A stretch of DNA of 64,000 nucleotides from contig CP092863.1 in the NCBI GenBank assembly GCA_030710605.1, positions 139,817,547-139,881,546 on the forward strand, read 5' to 3'. The DNA is from Cordylochernes scorpioides (lineage: Eukaryota > Arthropoda > Arachnida > Pseudoscorpiones > Chernetidae). Below, piece by piece: positions 1 through 9,914 of this stretch. The translations under genes and the position numbers were made by a program. Within the stretch, counting starts at the first letter, position 1. Every line of letters starts with the position of its first letter. The notes beneath the pieces were generated by a model. That model had not been told where the DNA came from. It saw only the letters and a program-made list of their open reading frames with translations, and searched no databases.

Positions 1-76
1 GCGTACTTCGCCGCTGAGGAGATGGTGATGGTGTGGTCCTCGAGACCAACTGGAAAGATCCAGGACTGCAGGTCCG
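1..76. repeat. Fragment of dispersed repeat also seen at 50.96-51.04 kb
   Basis: This short stretch is nearly identical to 50967-51036 and both copies end at the same point (…CCAGGACTGCAG). At the second copy the sequence is the end of a roughly 0.9 kb insertion that looks like a solo LTR. Here it is cut by the window edge, so only the terminus is visible. Confidence 0.5.
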
Positions 77-1068
77 GCCGATGATGGAGAACATCTCTTA
101 GATGACATTCTTTTATATAATTGAAAATTAATTCAGAAAATCTCTCGCGCAAAAACAAATAATAAAGAATTTATGGTTAATTAAGAGTGAACTCCGCTAC
201 ATCAATGAAGAATAAAATTCTTAGATTTTGAGTTTTTTAGTAAATCAGTTTCATTTTTATGCAATAAATCTAGCAACTCATTTGCAATATATATATATAT
301 ATATATCTATAACCATATACTAAACCCGATACGCCCAACCATAAAGAAAAACAAGCACATCATAAATTTAAAAACAAAAAAAGGGGGGGAAATAATTTCA
401 GGTACTAAAACTACAAGAGAGAGTGCTGCCCCCAACGGAGGAATTCGGAACTATTATAACGGTCCATAAATTACACCCAGGGACTCATTTAAAATAATCC
501 GCGGAGCTCAACAGCATCCATCCTAATTTGTAGGGAGAAATGGCTGAGAGAAGCTCATAGAAAAATAAACATATCTAACTTTTAAAACCTGAGAGAAACA
601 GCTGGGGAAAGAAATGGCTTCGAGAAGAAAAATTTCACCCTTCTATGATATTAGCTATGTGAATGATGATAGGGACATCTCTTCTTACTCTTGGCAATTT
701 TTCATCTGGAAACATACTCTGTGTTTTAAAGGAAAAACTCCATAAAATATATATACAAATGTTACTTTTACTCTGTGAATAATTCTTTATTCTTAGAGAA
801 GTCATTTCTTTGTTTTTAGGATGCGACTAAAATGACATCGCTTTTTTTTTTTAAGATTTGAATAGTTAGAGATATTTTTATTATAATGATAATTATTTTT
901 TTAATATTAATTATTTGAAGTTTTCTTGACAATATTATGTGACTAATTGTTCAGTCTTCTGTAATTTTCTCTAATGAATCGATTTTTTATAAAGATATAT
1001 ATTAATACAAAGCAATAACGTGTCATCTACAATGACGTATATATAAGGAATGAAGACATTAAGACGCG
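77..1068. other. AT-rich intergenic or intronic DNA, nothing recognised
   Basis: No exon, RNA gene or recognisable TE end was found. The stretch holds a (TA)n tract near 285-306, a short G run near 384-390 and other homopolymer runs. Confidence 0.5.
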
Positions 1069-1203
1069 AATGTTTCTTTTCACAAATAAATCAAACTTCT
1101 ACTGTCCTTACTGCGATGAAAAAAAAATGCCACTGATGAGCCAAGCCCTCCCAATATTTTTTCATCGCAGTAGAAGTTTGATTTATTTGTGAAAATAAAC
1201 ATT
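1069..1203. repeat. Foldback element, family F3
   Basis: Two arms (about 1069-1130 and 1157-1203) are reverse complements apart from a short indel, around a loop holding CTGATGAGCCAAGCCCTCCC. The same arm and loop recur at 5.7-6.1, 8.3, 12.9, 25.9, 30.9-31.3, 39.1 and 58.5 kb. No coding capacity. Confidence 0.75.
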
Positions 1204-1296
1204 TGCGTTTTATAATGTAATCGATTCAGTAGAGTGTGTGTGTGTGTATGTTTGCTCGAAATATTTTTTATCAAATATTCGTTAGGCAAAAGTTCA

Positions 1297-1336
1297 CTCG
1301 GGGTAAAACCCAGGCGAAGCCGGGTACATCCGTTAG
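1297..1336 (+). mobile_element. Helitron-like 3' terminus
   Basis: The motif GGGTAAAACCC is followed by a GC-rich hairpin (GGC-GAA-GCC core), then a few bases and TTAG before T. Helitron 3' ends typically have a short GC hairpin 5-12 bases before CTRR, with insertion between A and T. A better match with CTAG lies at 33.65 kb. The 5' end was not identified and the CTRR is imperfect. Confidence 0.45.
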
Positions 1337-1485
1337 TGTAGGTATATGTTCGCCTTTTTTCGCGCTCTGATTGAGTGTTCACTGTCATGTGACATTAATC
1401 AGCCAATTATCGTTGAGTTAATAGGCCAATCAGCGTGAAGGGCTTCTTAAGCTCAGAGGAATTGAGCAGCGCAATTCTATATCTA

Positions 1486-1695
1486 CACTCATGGACAAAA
1501 CTTAAGGAAGTTGTACCTTTCAGCATGTATATCGAGATTCTGACAATAACTCTGAAAGATATTAAAGTGACCTTTATTGAAGACACACGAGATAACCAAA
1601 TGTGAACAAAATTGCCTCTGTCTCTTTAAGGGAAAAAAAAAAGACGACCGGCGATATCAAAGACTTTCCAATTCCTTAAATTTTGCCCATGAGTG
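1486..1695. mobile_element. M1 MITE (Tc1/mariner type), single-unit copy
   Basis: The ends are inverted (CACTCATGGACAAAACTTAA … TTTTGCCCATGAGTG) and flanked by TA on both sides, as expected for a Tc1/mariner target duplication. One internal 111-bp-type unit is present, then a poly-A-like run and the segment CGACCGGCGA. No transposase. This is a useful reference copy for the expanded versions at 26.5 and 57.0 kb. Confidence 0.8.
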
Positions 1696-1698
1696 TAT

Positions 1699-2029
1699 AC
1701 ATAATATCGCTTGTTCCATTCTTGGACGTTTTATTTTCTTTCTTTATTATTAATTTTTGTAAAATCTATTTTATATATTTCTCATTCTATTTGTTTTTAC
1801 TTTTTAAAAATTATTTCAGAGTTATATTGCTAAATTATTTTCATATTAGGTTTTAGTTATTCTTTGCATTCCATAGATCTGATGCTTGATCTCCCTATTC
1901 TGAAAATGAATAATATTAGCTTCTTGGTTTTAGAGTAGTTCGTTTTATTATACATTGACACATTTTATGCTTCATTATTCTTGCACATCTCCCTTTACAC
2001 GTGCCACAATGGGATGCCAATTTTCTAAC
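1699..2029. other. AT-rich DNA, nothing recognised
   Basis: No exon, RNA or TE terminus seen. Confidence 0.5.
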
Positions 2030-2562
2030 AATGTTTTATAAACGTTCGAACAATCGTCTAACAATGGTTTATCAACGTTTTAGCCTTTGTATAACAATAG
2101 TATGTCAATTTTATAACAATGGTATATCAATTTTATAACAATGCTATAACAATTGTATGCCAAATTTATAACAATGATCTATCAATGTTTTATAAGCCTT
2201 CGAACAATCGTCTAACAATGCTATGCCAATTTTATAACAATGATCTAACAATGTTTATAAACCTTCGAACAATCGTCTAACAATGCTATGCCAATTTTAT
2301 AACAATGATCTATCAATGTTTTATAAGCCTTCGAACAATCGTCTAACAATGCTATGCCAATTTTATAACAATGATCTAACAATGTTTTATAAACCTTCGA
2401 ACAATCGTCTAACAATGCTATGCCAATTTTATAACAATGATCTAACAATTTTTTATAAGCCTTCGAACAATCGTCTAATAATGCTATGCCAATTTTATAA
2501 CAATGTTCAAACAATGTTTTATAAGCGTTCGAACAATCGTCTAACAATGATTTATCAATGTT
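2030..2562. repeat. 66-bp minisatellite
   Basis: A unit containing TTCGAACAATCGTCTAACAA and ATGCCAATTTTATAACAATG repeats about eight times with a 66-bp period, degenerating at both edges. Because 66 is a multiple of three, both strands carry repetitive reading frames of about 100 codons; these are by-products of the period. Confidence 0.85.
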
Positions 2563-2947
2563 CTAAGAATGATATATGAATGTTCCAACACAATGATTAA
2601 AATCAATGTTCTAATAATGGTTTGAATAGGAAATTTATTTCAGAAGCAACGGGCTCATTAGAAGTTACTGTAAAACACACATAATTATCATTTAACACAC
2701 AATGATTTAATACTATATTGATTAAAAATGTTTGCAATAACTTTTAAATATAATTTCCCCATTAATTAGGTGAACAAATAAGCAATAGAATCGCAGAAAC
2801 AACAGAATATTTTAATCCAGGACAATATGACTTGAAAGTAACAAACAGAAATAAGATAAAGATTATGATAAATATATAGTGGCAGTGTAGTTAAAAAGAA
2901 TTAAATTTTACGAAAATAATGTCTTTATTCAAAATCTATATATATAT
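2563..2947. other. AT-rich DNA between two satellites
   Basis: No gene seen. It ends in a (TA)n tract (2938-2947) that abuts the hammerhead array. Confidence 0.5.
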
Positions 2948-3109
2948 AGATGGAAAATTTGCCGGGAGGAAATTAATCCATGGAAGCAATGGTCGCCTCT
3001 CCCGTCAAAATAAACGTCAGAATCTGACGCCTTCTATTGACCGTCGCCGCAACTAGCGGCATCGGGTCGGTGACAAAGCCACAACACCAACTTTGGCAAA
3101 CTGATAAGC

Positions 3110-3164
3110 GTCCACCTAGAGACCATGGTTTCGGGCTAATGGCCCTCGTCAGTCTAGGGCGGAC
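3110..3164 (-). ncRNA. Hammerhead ribozyme motif, unit 1
   Basis: Read on the minus strand: stem I strand GTCC..CCTAGA, conserved CTGACGA, stem II GGGC-CATTA-GCCC, conserved GAA, palindromic stem III ACCATGGT, cleavage base C, then the stem I partner TCTAGG.GGAC. All core positions of the hammerhead consensus (CUGANGA … GAAA … UH) are present. Stem III is only 2-3 bp, the minimal type described for Penelope-like elements, which favours activity as a dimer. Activity is inferred only. Confidence 0.8.
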
Positions 3165-3428
3165 TTTATTCCATGAGATCCACACGGGATCTAATGGAAT
3201 CCTCACAATCTACCAAAGAGGTGTTTTGCTGGCAATGTGGCTGGGCCAAATCTATTGGCAAAACATAGATGGAAAATTTGCCGGGAGGAAATTAATCCAT
3301 GGAAGCAATGGTCGCCTCTCCCGTCAAAATAAACGTCAGAATCTGACGCCATCTATTGACCGTCGCCGCAACTAGCGGCATCGGGTCGGTGACAAAGCCA
3401 CAACACCAACTTTGGCAAACTGATAAGC

Positions 3429-3483
3429 GTCCACCTAAAGACCATGGTTTCGGGCTAATGGCCCTCGTCAGTCTAGGGCGGAC
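3429..3483 (-). ncRNA. Hammerhead ribozyme motif, unit 2
   Basis: Same structure as unit 1, with one substitution in stem I (CTAGAG to CTAAAG on the plus strand) that turns one pair into G-U and leaves the core intact. Confidence 0.8.
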
Positions 3484-3747
3484 TTTATTCCATGAGATCC
3501 ACACGGGATCTAATGGAATCCTCACAATCTACCAAAGAGGTGTTTTGCTGGCAATGTGGCTGGGCCAAATCTATTGGCAAAACATAGATGGAAAATTTGC
3601 CGGGAGGAAATTAATCCATGGAAGCAATGGTCGCCTCTCCGGTCAAAATAAACGTCAGAATCTGACGCCATCTATTGACCCTCGCCGCAACTAGCGGCAT
3701 CGGGTCGGTGACAAAGCCACAACACCAACTTTGGCAAACTGATAAGC

Positions 3748-3802
3748 GTCCACCTAGAGACCATGGTTTCGGGCTAATGGCCCTCGTCAGTCTAGGGCGG
3801 AC
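3748..3802 (-). ncRNA. Hammerhead ribozyme motif, unit 3
   Basis: Core, stem II and both strands of stem I are identical to unit 1. The array switches orientation about 40 bp beyond this copy. Confidence 0.8.
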
Positions 3803-4126
3803 TTTATTCCATGAGATCCACACGGGATCTAATGGAATCCTCACCATGGTCTCTAGGTGGACGCTTATCAGTTTGCCAAAGTTGGTGTTGTGGCTTTGTC
3901 ACCGACCCGATGCCGCTAGTTGCGGCGACTGTCAATAGATGGCGTCAGATTCTGACGTTTATTTTGACGGGAGAGGCGACCATTGCTTCCATGGATTAAT
4001 TTCCTCCCGGCAAATTTTCCATCTATGTTTTGCCAATAGATTTGGCCCAGCCACATTGCCAGCAAAACACCTCTTTGGTAGATTGTGAGGATTCCATTAG
4101 ATCCCGTGTGGATCTCATGGAATAAA

Positions 4127-4181
4127 GTCCGCCCTAGACTGACGAGGGCCATTAGCCCGAAACCATGGTCTCTAGGTGGAC
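4127..4181 (+). ncRNA. Hammerhead ribozyme motif, inverted-arm unit
   Basis: The plus-strand copy of the same motif: GTCC-GC-CCTAGA / CTGACGA / GGGC-CATTA-GCCC / GAAAC-CATG-GTC / TCTAGG-T-GGAC. Stem I has 6 bp, a small internal loop and 4 more bp. The predicted cut is after C4170. Confidence 0.82.
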
Positions 4182-4382
4182 GCTTATCAGTTTGCCAAAG
4201 TTGGTGTTGTGGCTTTGTCACCGACCCGATGCCGCTAGTTGCGGCGACGGTCAATAGATGGCGTCAGATTCTGACGTTTATTTTGACGGGAGAGGCGACC
4301 ATTGCTTCCATATATATATATATGAAAAGAAATAGTAAAAATGTGATATTGTACTGGGATAAGGTGCATAAATTATGAAAAA

Positions 4383-4560
4383 GGCATCTACTTATCGTGC
4401 AACTGAAAGTTGCTGATGGCTTGCGCTATCTATCGGAATAAATATCAACAATTCACGTTGATTTTAATTATTCCAGAATTGGCCAAATACCCATTCTTGA
4501 TTAATCATTAATGAGGGCCAAATGACCGAAACGCGTCCGTGGTTAGCTTTCTTGATTGGT
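4383..4560. repeat. F2 family fragment with decayed hammerhead-like end
   Basis: It begins with the F2 signature (CGTGCAACTGAAAGTTGCTG, then GGCTTGCGC) and runs through TTGGCCAAATACCCATTCTT to a segment TTAATGAGGGCC…GACCGAAACGCGTC. That end resembles a hammerhead core (CTGATGAG … CGAAAC..GTC) with mutated first bases. Related F2 copies lie at 8.64, 16.73 and 39.43 kb. Confidence 0.6.
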
Positions 4561-4572
4561 TGTTTTTTGTTG

Positions 4573-5061
4573 TTGTTGTTGTTTAAAGGAAAGACAGTCA
4601 ATTTAGTTCACACTTGGTTATCTCATGTGTCTTCAATAAAGGTCACTGTAATATCTTTCAGAGTTATTGTCTCAATCCCGATATACATGCTAAAAGGTAC
4701 AACTTCCTTAAGTTTTGTTCACACTTGGTTATCTCGCGTGTCTTCAATAAAGGTCATTGTAATATCTTTCAGAGTTATTGTCTCAATCCCGATATACATG
4801 CTAAAAGGTACAACTTCCTTAAGTTTTGTTCACACTTGGTTATCTCGCGTGTCTTCAATAAAGGTCACTGTAATATCTTTCAGAGTTATTGTCTCAATCC
4901 CGTTATACATGCTAAAAGGTACAACTTCCTTAAGTTTTGTTCACACTTGGTTATCTCGTGTGTCTTCAATAAAGGTCACTGTAATATCTTTCAGAGTTAT
5001 TGTCTCAATCCCGATATACATGGTAAAAGGTACAACTTTCTTAAGTTTTGTTCATGAGTGT
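4573..5061. repeat. M1 MITE with four 111-bp internal units
   Basis: Four tandem 111-bp units (TTCACACTTGGTTATCTCGY…CTTCCTTAAGTTTTG) end in the M1 terminus TTTTGTTCATGAGTG. The left terminus is replaced by a (GTT)n-rich segment. The 181- and 147-codon frames here are artefacts of the 111-bp (37-codon) period. Confidence 0.8.
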
Positions 5062-5694
5062 ATATAGTGAAACACTTTTTAAAATTTTATATTTTGAATA
5101 TTTAAAAAAATATAATATGAAATGGATCTTATTTGATTCAGGATACTAAATCACTTTGGTCCAAACTTTTTTAAAATTCAAATATCAGAGAATTCAAATC
5201 TCAACCATAATTCAATAATGATGTTTAAAAAAATATATCATTTCCGAGATTAATTTGTTAACATCTTGTTGTTTACGACGTGTTATGAAGGTATGACACA
5301 AATTATTAACAAGTTTGCTGCTGCTATAACGTATTAAAGGTAGGATATTCTTTGATTTATTAGAAAGAGAGGAAAAAATCAGAGAAGTCGTTTCTCTCAG
5401 CAGGAAAGCCATTTCTCTCGCCTAATTCTCATCCAACAGAAGAAGGCTAATCCTTTCTTCCTGCACATTTCCATAATCCTCTAATTTATTCTTCCTCTTC
5501 TTTTACTTCCCAAGTGAATCCAAGAACCAATCCGGAGCCACGATCCTTACGCCAAACTGATTTCCTTTCTTTGCTGTGAGCTTTCGATAAATTCTCTATC
5601 TCTCTTATACCCTCTTCAACCCTCCATTCTCTATTATTCTCCACATTCTAATTTCCCCCTCACAAAAAGAACGATATGTTAGAAAAAAAAGTTT
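5062..5694. other. AT-rich DNA, nothing recognised
   Basis: No exon or RNA gene seen. It contains CT-rich stretches (5400-5660) but no supported splice-phase-compatible exon. Confidence 0.45.
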
Positions 5695-6235
5695 AATGGT
5701 TTTCACATAAAGATACCATTATTTTATCATTGCAATAAGGATAGTAGAAATTGTTTTAATTCGTAAAAGAATCATACGCGTCATAAAAATAGTTCATATT
5801 TCTTATAACATATGGCGTGATAATGCATCCTAGTAAATTGTCTAACTGGAGAAATAACTCTTTACATTGTCTTTAAAATGTCAACATAGATTTGTATTAC
5901 GATGCACTAGCGCGCCATCTGTTATGAAAATACGAAACTATTTTAGACGCCTAATATTCTTTTTGAAATTAAACAATTTCTACTGCCCTTACTGTAATGG
6001 AAAAATTAAAGGGAGGGCGTGGCTCATCAGTGGTGAACCCTCCCAGCGGTTTCGCCAGTTTAATCTACCATACCACTGTTATATTGCATTTTTAGATCTT
6101 CCTTTTATAGTGATACTGATGCTAGACTCTTGGAATTGGTATTTTAGAAGAACTAGGGACATAAGCTTTGAGTTTGATAGATTTTATAATTGTTATATTA
6201 GGTACTCTAATTAGTATTTATATAACAATCTTAAA
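5695..6235. repeat. Degenerate F3 foldback copy
   Basis: An arm (GTAGAAATTGTTTTAATTCG near 5747, then TCATACGCG and ATGGCG) and its inverted partner (5905-6000) flank about 100 bp. The F3 loop signature (GGCTCATCAGTGGTGAACCC, then CGGTTTCGCCAGTTTAAT) follows to about 6065. The 115-codon frame across it is not a gene. Confidence 0.6.
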
Positions 6236-6734
6236 ACGCTAAAAAAAAAAAACTAATTTCGTTACGGAACCAATAATTCCTTATGACCTGAAAATTTCTT
6301 AATGTTTCCATATTCGTATATAAATTTTTTTAATGAAAATTATAAAATACGTTGTTATGTGCCTTCACAAAGGTTGACGTTCAGCCAACCGAAATATTGG
6401 CAAATAAAAAATATATATAATCAAATAAATGCATTCATATATATATACCAAAAGGGTCATTAGACCTGTGGTGGTTAATTAACGACAATCCACATAAACA
6501 TTTACCTTATAAAATCAAGCCTTTTTATTGCAATCACTATGGCTACACCTCGCTATATATTGCTATATATTCAGACAACCAAAAGAATGAGAAGAAGAAT
6601 GAATTCAATTAAATAGAAAAAATATATAAATTAGATAATAAAAATTTTGCATATTTGCAACAAACAAATATGAATTTTTAAAAGCAAATAAAATTTAGAT
6701 AAAATAGAAATACAAAACAATAATTTTTACATGT
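6236..6734. repeat. AT-rich DNA with a Penelope-type tail fragment
   Basis: Near 6367-6412 is AAAGGTTGACGTTCAGCCAA followed by CCGAAATATTGGCAAAT. This tail also forms the palindrome at 7.8-8.0 kb and recurs at 19.8 kb. Nothing else recognised. Confidence 0.45.
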
Positions 6735-6887
6735 CCCCTACAGACCTACACCACGGTCCCTAGATGAATGCTTCTCGGTTTTCCAAAGATACTGTTGTGG
6801 CTTTGACACCGACCTGAGTTTGGGGAGACGGTCAATAGATGGCGTCTAGTTTTGGCGTCTATTTTGACGGGAGAAGCGTCATATATA
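6735..6887 (+). repeat. HH family fragment without the hammerhead core
   Basis: It matches the 3' half of the 319-bp unit (CACGGTCCCTAGATG, TGTTGTGGCTTTGACACCGA, GGTCAATAGATGGCGTCTAG, TTTTGACGGGAGAAGCG). The CTGACGA and GAAAC core is missing. Confidence 0.6.
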
Positions 6888-7033
6888 TTCGGTGGAGACT
6901 TCACCAACGTCAAAGAGTTTTCTTCCAGATAATCAGAGGGCCTTCATTATCTTGTGGCTTAGAAGAAGAACTTGAAATAACTATAAAGGAAGAACTTGTA
7001 AATGGACGTTGACTGGAGAATGGGATGTCCTAG

Positions 7034-7132
7034 ATCCCCCGAAGTCCATCAAAGTGACCAAGACCACTAGCGATAGTTCCTCCATCTCCCTGGAATGGAG
7101 CAGAGATCCAGAAGATGCACAACCAGTAACAG
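7034..7132 (+). CDS. Dscam-family exon: first half of an FNIII domain
   Basis: The exon encodes the A-B strands of a fibronectin type III domain (PPKSIKVTKTTSDSSSIS, then LEWSRDPEDAQPVTG). The acceptor TCCTAG|AT and donor ACAG|GTAAGT give phase 1 at both ends, the rule for FNIII borders in Dscam genes. The next exon (13945) starts in phase 1 and completes the domain (…VTG|YVVHYRR). The acceptor has a weak pyrimidine tract. In Dscam, FNIII domains form the membrane-proximal stalk of a neuronal or immune homophilic receptor. No Ig or FNIII exon is visible upstream in 1-7033, so the gene's 5' part must lie elsewhere. Which FNIII number this is cannot be settled by eye; FNIII5 is my best guess. 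Confidence 0.75.
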
Positions 7133-7279
7133 GTAAGTACAATACCATTCATATATAACCACAGTGTATAGACACAAGATGTGACTTTAACAAAACTAAA
7201 AAACTATGTTTTTTAATCTCAAATCATATATAGATAATAAACAAAACGGCTTTCGAGGATGTTTATTGTTTTATTATAT

Positions 7280-7325
7280 ATACATCTCAAGCTTTCGGAT
7301 ATTACATACCCTTCTACAGGTGTAT
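7280..7325 (-). repeat. Penelope-type tail, hammerhead-like remnant
   Basis: On the minus strand: CCTGTAGAAGGGTATG, then ATATCCGAAAGCTTGA. It has the order CUG..GA / stem / CGAAA / stem, but the core A after CUG is changed. Similar tails occur at 31.63, 33.85, 42.70 and 61.9 kb. Confidence 0.4.
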
Positions 7326-7341
7326 AAAATGATATAGCAAA

Positions 7342-7523
7342 GTATAGTTGAACCTGTCTATAGAGTCCCCTCTTGGGACTCACCAAAATAGGGTGCTATA
7401 GAGAGGGGGTGCTATAGACAGGTCACTTTTAATGTAAATCGCATCGTACTACGTATTTAAAATCGGGCGCTATAGAGAGGAAGGCGCTATTTAGAGGGGT
7501 CGCTATAAACAGGTTTTACTGTA
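7342..7523. mobile_element. MITE with pogo/Tigger-like ends
   Basis: The left end (AGTTGAACCTGTCTATAG) and the right end (CTATAAACAGGTTTTACTG) are inverted repeats with the AGTARAACCTGTC pattern typical of pogo/Tigger elements. The interior repeats GGGTGCTATAGAGAGG-type words. About 180 bp, no coding. Confidence 0.55.
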
Positions 7524-7794
7524 TTTATTCTATTTTTTATTTACAGATTATTAACTTTTAATGTTTATATATTATTAATATATTTTGCTACTCCGGAAAC
7601 TTTCCTCATTGCTTATCTTGTATCTCATAAATGTTGATTTTGTTCTTACATTAAATAAATTTTCATGTCATTCTGATGTTTGTCTATCCTAATTTTCTGT
7701 GTGACAAACTATAACAAAAAACAAGACACTCATCCTCGGAAGCCATTTTGTTTTAACATTTATTTGTATTAGATAGTAAAAAGTCATATAATGA

Positions 7795-7985
7795 ATTGAA
7801 TAAAAGATTTATTTGCCAATATTTCGGCTGGCTGAACGCCAACCTTTATCAAGGCATTACATTTTTATATACACAAACTCAGCGCCGCATAGTGTTACGC
7901 TAAGTTTGTGTATATAAAAATGTAATGCCTTGATAAAGGTTGGCGTTCAGTCAGCTGAAATATTGGCAAATAAATCTTTTATTCA
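7795..7985. repeat. Palindromic Penelope-type tail pair
   Basis: Long inverted arms (TTGCCAATATTTCGGCTGGC … GCCTTGATAAAGGTTGGCGT) meet around a short loop at about 7890. Each arm contains CTTGATAA, a 7-bp stem (GGTTGGC/GCCAGCC) and CCGAAATATTGG, resembling a diverged hammerhead. The flanking sequence ATTCAATTCATTATATGAC is also part of the palindrome. Confidence 0.65.
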
Positions 7986-8289
7986 ATTCATTATATGACT
8001 TTTTACTATCTAATGATTTAAGTATGGATTGCTCTATTTTCAGAACGATTTATATGTATTGTAGAGTATTTTACTTTTTCTCCGAATATTAAATCATCTT
8101 TGAATATGTTAGAACCTACTAATTGAGAAACCTCTAGGTAATGGTCCATGTTGGAATCCTTTTGCTGTGTTTAGCTGATAGTGTTCTGAATACGGTTGGG
8201 TATATTTCACAGATAATAACACAATGAGCTTAAAATACTATAACAGGTTTAATCTGGAGATTTAAATCAAATAAACACAATAAACGTTC

Positions 8290-8475
8290 GAAACTATTAT
8301 AGACGCGTATGATTCTTTTGAAAATTAAACAATTTCTACTGTCCTTACTGTAATGGAATGCCAGGCCCTCCCTTTAATTTTTCCATTCCAGTAAGGGCAG
8401 TAGAAATTGTTTAATTTTCAAAAGAATCATACGCGTCTATAATAGTTTCGAATATTCATAACAGATGGCGCGCTA
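8290..8475. repeat. F3 foldback element
   Basis: Near-perfect arms (GACGCGTATGATTCTTTTGA … TCAAAAGAATCATACGCGTC) surround the loop CCAGGCCCTCCC. It is followed by AACAGATGGCGCGC, a motif found beside many repeat families here. Confidence 0.75.
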
Positions 8476-8635
8476 TGCATCACAATAAACTTTAAATAAC
8501 AGACTTTTGGCTAGTAGAGTTAGCCAAAGTGTCAATTATTTCAAAAACTACGAATTCAGGCCAGGCAACCTCTATCATCAAGATAATAAACTTACTGAAA
8601 AACTGAAATTGTACTATAATCAGAGGTGGATAAAT

Positions 8636-8795
8636 TAATCAAAAAGATAAAAGGCACCACACGAATATGCAACTAAAAGTTTTTGATGACTTGCGCCATC
8701 TGTCGGAATAAATATCAACGATTAGTTTATATTTATTCCGACAGATGGCGCAAGCCATCAGCAACTTTTAGTTGCACGATCAGGAGATCAAACTA
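8636..8795. repeat. F2 foldback element
   Basis: Arms containing GCAACTAAAAGTTTTTGATG and GCAAGCCATCAGCAACTTTT are inverted around a short centre (AACGATTAGTTTATA). Both arms carry the AGATGGCGCAAG-type motif. Confidence 0.7.
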
Positions 8796-9337
8796 ACAAA
8801 GATCCAATACCATTTTTAAGTGATACGTTTCTCTATTGAAATATGTGTTTGGTTAGAGCTTTCGTGCTTGGTGCTATTCATCAGTTACCGTATAATAACA
8901 AACGATTCTATAAAATATAATAATATTGTAACAAAGTATTTATTATTTTATTAGCAGAGTATTATTTTTATGTTTATTTTTTGCTACACTGTACACTTCC
9001 CTCTTTTGCTTATCTTTTGCTTATCACTCATAGTTTGTTCTTTCCTGAAATAAATCGTTGTCTCATCCCGAAGTTGGTCTTCCCTAATTTTCTACATGGC
9101 AATATTTTACATCCTGTTGAAGATCACCAGTCCCGAAAGCTAGCCAAGCACATAATTCAATATAAAAATTTTATCACTTTAAATGGTATTGTTGATATTC
9201 GATACACTTAATATTACAATAGACTTTACGTCAATTAGAAAAATAAATAAATGCCAAAAGAAGAAACTCATTTTGAAAATTTTCTTAATTTTTTTTTTTG
9301 GAAAAAAATATAGCTACATCAACCAATGATTTCTTTA

Positions 9338-9376
9338 ACTCCCGACGTTTCAATGACTTACTCTCCTCAGGGGAAT
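9338..9376 (-). repeat. Decayed hammerhead-like motif
   Basis: On the minus strand: ATTCCC/CTGAGGA … GAAACGTC/GGGAGT. Core words and a 6-pair stem I are present, but the stem II region (GAGTAAGTCATT) does not pair well and stem III is essentially absent. Probably a Penelope tail remnant rather than an active ribozyme. Confidence 0.4.
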
Positions 9377-9762
9377 AATTATTTCTGAATTTTATTTTCG
9401 ACTTATATAATATGTTTTGAAAATAGAACCATATCCATATTTAAATCTTTTGATAATAAAAAGGTATATATTGGATTGATTGAAAATATTTGTTTGCCAA
9501 TATAAAGAAAAATATATCATATTACGGTTACTAGTTGAAATAACCTCGTTTTAATTTTAAATAAGTAAGAATTCATAAATTATCCCGGTATTTGCTTAAA
9601 TCTTATTTGACGATAGACCTATAGAAATGATGTGGGAATTTAAACTATACGCGCATATATTTGGGGGAAAAATATTAATATATATATAACAATTGAAATA
9701 TATTTCTTTAAATATATTTATCCGTTTCCAAACTATATTTTGCTTCTATCATTTATAGGTTT

Positions 9763-9914
9763 TTAACTTTTAATTAGACAATTTTGATTTATATTTAGAC
9801 ATTTTTCATTTTAATTTAGACACATCGATTTTTCTATAAAAAGTCCTAGTGTCTAAATTAAAATGAAAAATGTCTAAATATAAATTTAAAATGTCTAATT
9901 AAAAGTTTAAAAAA
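9763..9914. repeat. Short foldback (MITE-like)
   Basis: Inverted arms built from TTTAGACATTTTTCATTTTA and its complement flank a loop around CACATCGATTTTTCTA. No TSD assigned. Confidence 0.6.

Larger units (their letters stand above)
2948..4312. repeat. HH family: 319-bp tandem array with inverted arm, carrying hammerhead motifs
   Basis: About 2.8 head-to-tail 319-bp units (period from 3037, 3356 and 3675) are followed from about 3845 by 1.5 units in the opposite orientation. The whole sits between two (TA)n tracts. Each unit has a 5'-CGTCAAAATAGACGTC-like end segment, the segment GTCGCCGCAACTAGCGGC, and a hammerhead core. The head-to-head junction at 3845 begins inside the hammerhead, at CCATGGTC. 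Other copies or fragments lie at 6.74, 16.1, 30.1, 35.1, 36.05 and 54.83 kb. Penelope-like elements and retrozymes are known to carry such ribozymes; the unit itself has no convincing protein. Confidence 0.85.

Noticed and set aside
2245-2579. Repetitive 100-codon frames on both strands
   Set aside because: Product of the 66-bp minisatellite.
2948-4312. Repeated 112-codon frames in the HH array, and a CRISPR-like look
   Set aside because: Frames recur in every unit and on both strands without domains; the units are 319 bp and eukaryotic, so neither a protein repeat nor CRISPR.
4522-5067. 181- and 147-codon overlapping frames
   Set aside because: Same 111-bp MITE unit; repeat artefact.
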